A stretch of 64,000 nt of DNA from positions 496,001 to 560,000 of the forward strand of contig AP025685.1 in NCBI GenBank assembly GCA_022846635.1, read 5' to 3'. Below the pieces are notes generated by a model. It worked only from the letters and a program-made list of their open reading frames with translations. It was not told where the DNA came from and searched no databases. Made by a program: the position numbers and the translations under genes. Shown piece by piece: positions 61,944-64,000 of the stretch. Source of the DNA: Salmonella enterica subsp. enterica serovar Choleraesuis. GTDB taxonomy: Bacteria > Pseudomonadota > Gammaproteobacteria > Enterobacterales > Enterobacteriaceae. The stretch's first letter is position 1; every line of letters begins with the position of its first letter.

Positions 61944-62196
61944 AGTGGTTCCTGATTATCGGTCGTAGCTTTCGTTGCTACACCGTCTGTTATGACTGCC
62001 AAATGGCTAACGAATCGAAATTTTAATTAACATATCAGTGCCTATTTTTGATTTAAGGCAGTTAATGACGTAATGCTGGCACCAAAAAGTGGCTTATTGA
62101 GGCTACGGATAAGACGCAGAATTGTTGATTTGTACCGCTATCCCGGTCTAACGTTGTGGCACAATAGGAGCAATAACTTTCTGATGGAGCAAACTC

Positions 62197-62721
62197 GTGT
62201 TAGATACTCTGCGTTCACGCCTTGTGCGTATCGGCCCTTCTCTGGTACGGGCACCGGTAAAACTGACGCCTTTTGCGTTGAAGCGCCAGGTTTTGGAACA
62301 GCTGCTTGGGTGGCAGTTCCGCCAGGCTCTGGAAGATGGTGAACTGGAGTTTCTGGAAGACCGCTGGTTGCAGATTAACGTACGTGACATCGGCCTGAGC
62401 TGGTTTACCAGCGTGCAGGATGGCCGCCTGGTTGTTAGCGAGCAGGCTCAGCCAGACGTCACCTTCAGTGCAGACGCTAACGATCTGCTGCTGATTGCTG
62501 CCCGTAAGCAGGACCCTGATACGCTGTTTTTCCAGCGTCGTCTGTCTATTGAAGGGGATACCGAGCTGGGGCTATATGTTAAAAATCTGATGGATGCTAT
62601 CGATTTAGACACCATGCCTAAGCCGCTGCGTTTGATGCTGCTTAAAGCTGCTGATTTTGTGGAAGCAGGCCTCAAAGCGACGCCTGCAGAGTCAAAACAA
62701 TCCGTGGGTGAACCATGTTAA
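62197..62721 (+). CDS. ubiT: Ubiquinone biosynthesis accessory factor UbiT
   Basis: SCP2-domain lipid-binding protein that supports anaerobic ubiquinone synthesis with UbiU and UbiV. It has 174 residues, the E. coli length. The start is the GTG at 62197 (read MLDTLRSRLVRIGPSLV). Family blocks are KLTPFALKRQVLEQLLGWQF, DPDTLFFQRRLSIEGDTELGLYVKNLMDA (in part) and the C-terminal SVGEPC. It overlaps yhbS by 7 bp. It is divergent from ubiU. Confidence 0.95.
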   Translation: MLDTLRSRLVRIGPSLVRAPVKLTPFALKRQVLEQLLGWQFRQALEDGELEFLEDRWLQINVRDIGLSWFTSVQDGRLVVSEQAQPDVTFSADANDLLLIAARKQDPDTLFFQRRLSIEGDTELGLYVKNLMDAIDLDTMPKPLRLMLLKAADFVEAGLKATPAESKQSVGEPC

Positions 62722-63221
62722 TTCGAGTTGAAATTCCAATTGATGCCCCGGGCATTGATGCGCTACTTCGCCGCTCATTTAACGGCTCTGGAGAAGCGGA
62801 GCTGGTGCATGATCTGCGTGAAGACGGCCTGCTGACTTTAGGGATGGTCGCAACCGACGATGAAGGTCAGGTTGTCGGGTACGTGGCTTTCAGTCCGGTA
62901 TCAATTAACGATGAAGATCTGCAGTGGGTCGGTCTGGCTCCGCTGGCGGTTGATGAAGCCTGGCGTGGTCAGGGGCTGGCCCGTAAGCTGGTGTATGAGG
63001 GACTGGACGCACTCAACGAGTTTGGTTACGCCGCCGTAGTCACTCTTGGCGAACCAGCGCTGTATAGCAAATTGGGTTTTGAAACCGCAGCTAACTACAA
63101 ACTGAAATGCCGCTGGCCGGGTACTGAGGATGCTTTCCTGGTACACCGTCTGGCGGATGATGCGCTGGATAATGTTAGCGGACAGGTTGAATACGCCGGG
63201 CACTTCAATCGTTTTGATTAA
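62715..63221 (+). CDS. yhbS: GNAT-family N-acetyltransferase YhbS
   Basis: A 168-residue GCN5-related acetyltransferase. The acetyl-CoA-binding region reads [21 protein letters not shown], containing the Q/RxxGxG/A signature, and the C-terminal part has [19 protein letters not shown]. In E. coli YhbS is reported to act with the sRNA network on protein acetylation; its substrate here is unknown. It begins within the last codons of ubiT, so it is coupled to it, and its 3' end overlaps the convergent yhbQ by 17 bp. Confidence 0.92.
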   Translation: MLIRVEIPIDAPGIDALLRRSFNGSGEAELVHDLREDGLLTLGMVATDDEGQVVGYVAFSPVSINDEDLQWVGLAPLAVDEAWRGQGLARKLVYEGLDALNEFGYAAVVTLGEPALYSKLGFETAANYKLKCRWPGTEDAFLVHRLADDALDNVSGQVEYAGHFNRFD

Positions 63222-63519
63222 CCGGCTGCGGCACTTCTGGTTGGGTAACGGCCAGAAGTGTTTCCGGTAATTTCCCTTCCTGAACCAGTCGTTCTTTGCG
63301 TTGTTTTGATAGGTGCTTTACACGATACTCAAGGCGTAATGCCTGTCCGTGTTCGCCTGCTTGCTGTGAAAACACCAGCTCCAGCTCTCCTCTGCCGCGC
63401 AATGCTTTAGCCCCTTTTCCTGCCTGGTGTTGTTTGAAACGGCGCGCGACATCTGTCGTAATGCCGGTGTATAAACGATTGTCGGATGTGCGGATAATAT
63501 AAAGAAACCAGTCGCTCAT
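63205..63519 (-). CDS. yhbQ: GIY-YIG nuclease-superfamily protein YhbQ
   Basis: A 104-residue single-domain GIY-YIG protein of the UPF0213 family, reported in E. coli to have DNA-endonuclease activity. The motif is seen as [18 protein letters not shown], with the conserved Arg in [20 protein letters not shown] and Glu in [18 protein letters not shown]. The ATG at 63519 is chosen (MSDWFLY); an in-frame ATG at 63537 adds six residues. The tail overlaps yhbS by 17 bp. The C terminus differs from E. coli in length and sequence. Confidence 0.92.
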   Translation of the reverse strand: MSDWFLYIIRTSDNRLYTGITTDVARRFKQHQAGKGAKALRGRGELELVFSQQAGEHGQALRLEYRVKHLSKQRKERLVQEGKLPETLLAVTQPEVPQPVNQND

Positions 63520-63604
63520 GTGTGGCCCTGCCAGCAAATACTGATGCCATGATAGGTTATTGGTTACCTCGGGAGCGACAAATATTGTGCAAGGAATTAA
63601 TCAG

Positions 63605-64000
63605 ATGGCAGATCAACTGGCCGTAATTAGCCGCTGGCTGAGCAAACAACACGTGGTTAGCTATTGCGTTGCTCAGGATAACGTTCCCTGGTGCGCTAAC
63701 GCATTTTATCTCTATGACCCTGAGGCTGTGGCTTTTTATCTGCTGAGCGAAACGACGACGCGTCACGGGAAAATGGCCGGAGAGTTTGCCAGAGTGGCTG
63801 GAACGGTGAGCGGACAGCCTAAAAACATCGCTTTGATTCGCGGCGTTCAGTTTCAGGGAGATCTGCGGCTACTTCATGGCGATGAGGCGAACGCGCGCTA
63901 TGAGGATTACTGCAAAAAATTCCCAGTAGCAAGGATGCGCCGGGCTCCGGTATGGGAGATAGCGCTATCCGAGCTAAAGTTTACTGATAACACACTGGGT
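63605..64000 (+). CDS. yhbP: YhbP family protein, 5' part
   Basis: First 132 codons of a YhbP (UPF0306) protein that runs off the right edge; E. coli YhbP is about 147 residues, so only a short tail is missing. It starts [20 protein letters not shown] after an AAGGAA. The conserved middle and end are visible: [51 protein letters not shown] and KFTDNTLG. The fold resembles FMN-binding split barrels, with no proven activity. It is divergent from yhbQ. Confidence 0.9.
   Translation, partial: MADQLAVISRWLSKQHVVSYCVAQDNVPWCANAFYLYDPEAVAFYLLSETTTRHGKMAGEFARVAGTVSGQPKNIALIRGVQFQGDLRLLHGDEANARYEDYCKKFPVARMRRAPVWEIALSELKFTDNTLG

Overview
This window is core chromosome of an enterobacterium (order Enterobacterales, probably family Enterobacteriaceae). 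Almost every gene has a close Escherichia coli counterpart, in the order known from the 69-72 min region of the E. coli map. Three things argue against E. coli itself. The nan/dcuD/gltF stretch between sspB and gltD is replaced by a single glycerol-dehydrogenase-like gene. A PmrA/PmrB two-component pair sits behind dacB. leuU and metY are adjacent, with no argG or yhbX between them. No transposase, integrase, phage gene, CRISPR array or restriction cluster was seen.

Layout. 1-3000: end of zapE, then rplM-rpsI (ribosomal proteins L13 and S9) and sspA-sspB (stringent starvation and ClpXP adaptor). 3038-4147 (-): the glycerol-dehydrogenase-like islet gene. 4700-10650 (-): gltD-gltB, glutamate synthase. 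11300-16340 (+): yhcC, arcB, elbB-mtgA, with the sRNA ArcZ on the opposite strand at the 3' end of arcB. 16340-25022 (-): yrbL, then one long run of co-oriented genes: yrbG-kdsD-kdsC-lptC-lptA-lptB (Kdo synthesis and LPS export), rpoN (sigma-54), hpf (ribosome hibernation) and ptsN-rapZ-npr (nitrogen PTS and GlmZ control).

25258-30063 (+): mlaFEDCB (outer-membrane lipid asymmetry), ibaG and murA. 30192-31646 (-): sfsB and ispB. 31916-34753 (+): rplU-rpmA-yhbE-obgE. 34900-38047 (-): dacB-pmrA-pmrB with overlapping ends. 38124-38777: GraL sRNA and greA. 38921-44787: yhbY (-), rlmE-ftsH, folP-glmM and secG. 44807-45026: tRNA-Leu(GAG) and initiator tRNA. 45230-54133: rimP-nusA-infB-rbfA-truB-rpsO-pnp, the translation and RNA-decay operon. 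54249-58787: nlpI, the small gene yrbN, deaD, and the tryptophan permease mtr. 58850-64000: yhbW, ubiV-ubiU facing ubiT-yhbS (O2-independent ubiquinone synthesis), yhbQ, and the start of yhbP.

Functional themes are envelope biogenesis (LPS, Mla, peptidoglycan precursors), ribosome and RNA metabolism, and adaptation to anaerobiosis (ArcB/ArcZ, UbiTUV). No wholly new system was found. The observations most worth checking are a perfect inverted repeat over the sfsB promoter region, the dacB-pmrAB coupling, loss of the internal IF2-3 start in infB, the glycerol-dehydrogenase islet with its structured AT-rich upstream DNA, and the conserved-3'/diverged-5' ArcZ. All identifications rest on recognising sequences and motifs; no database search was run.
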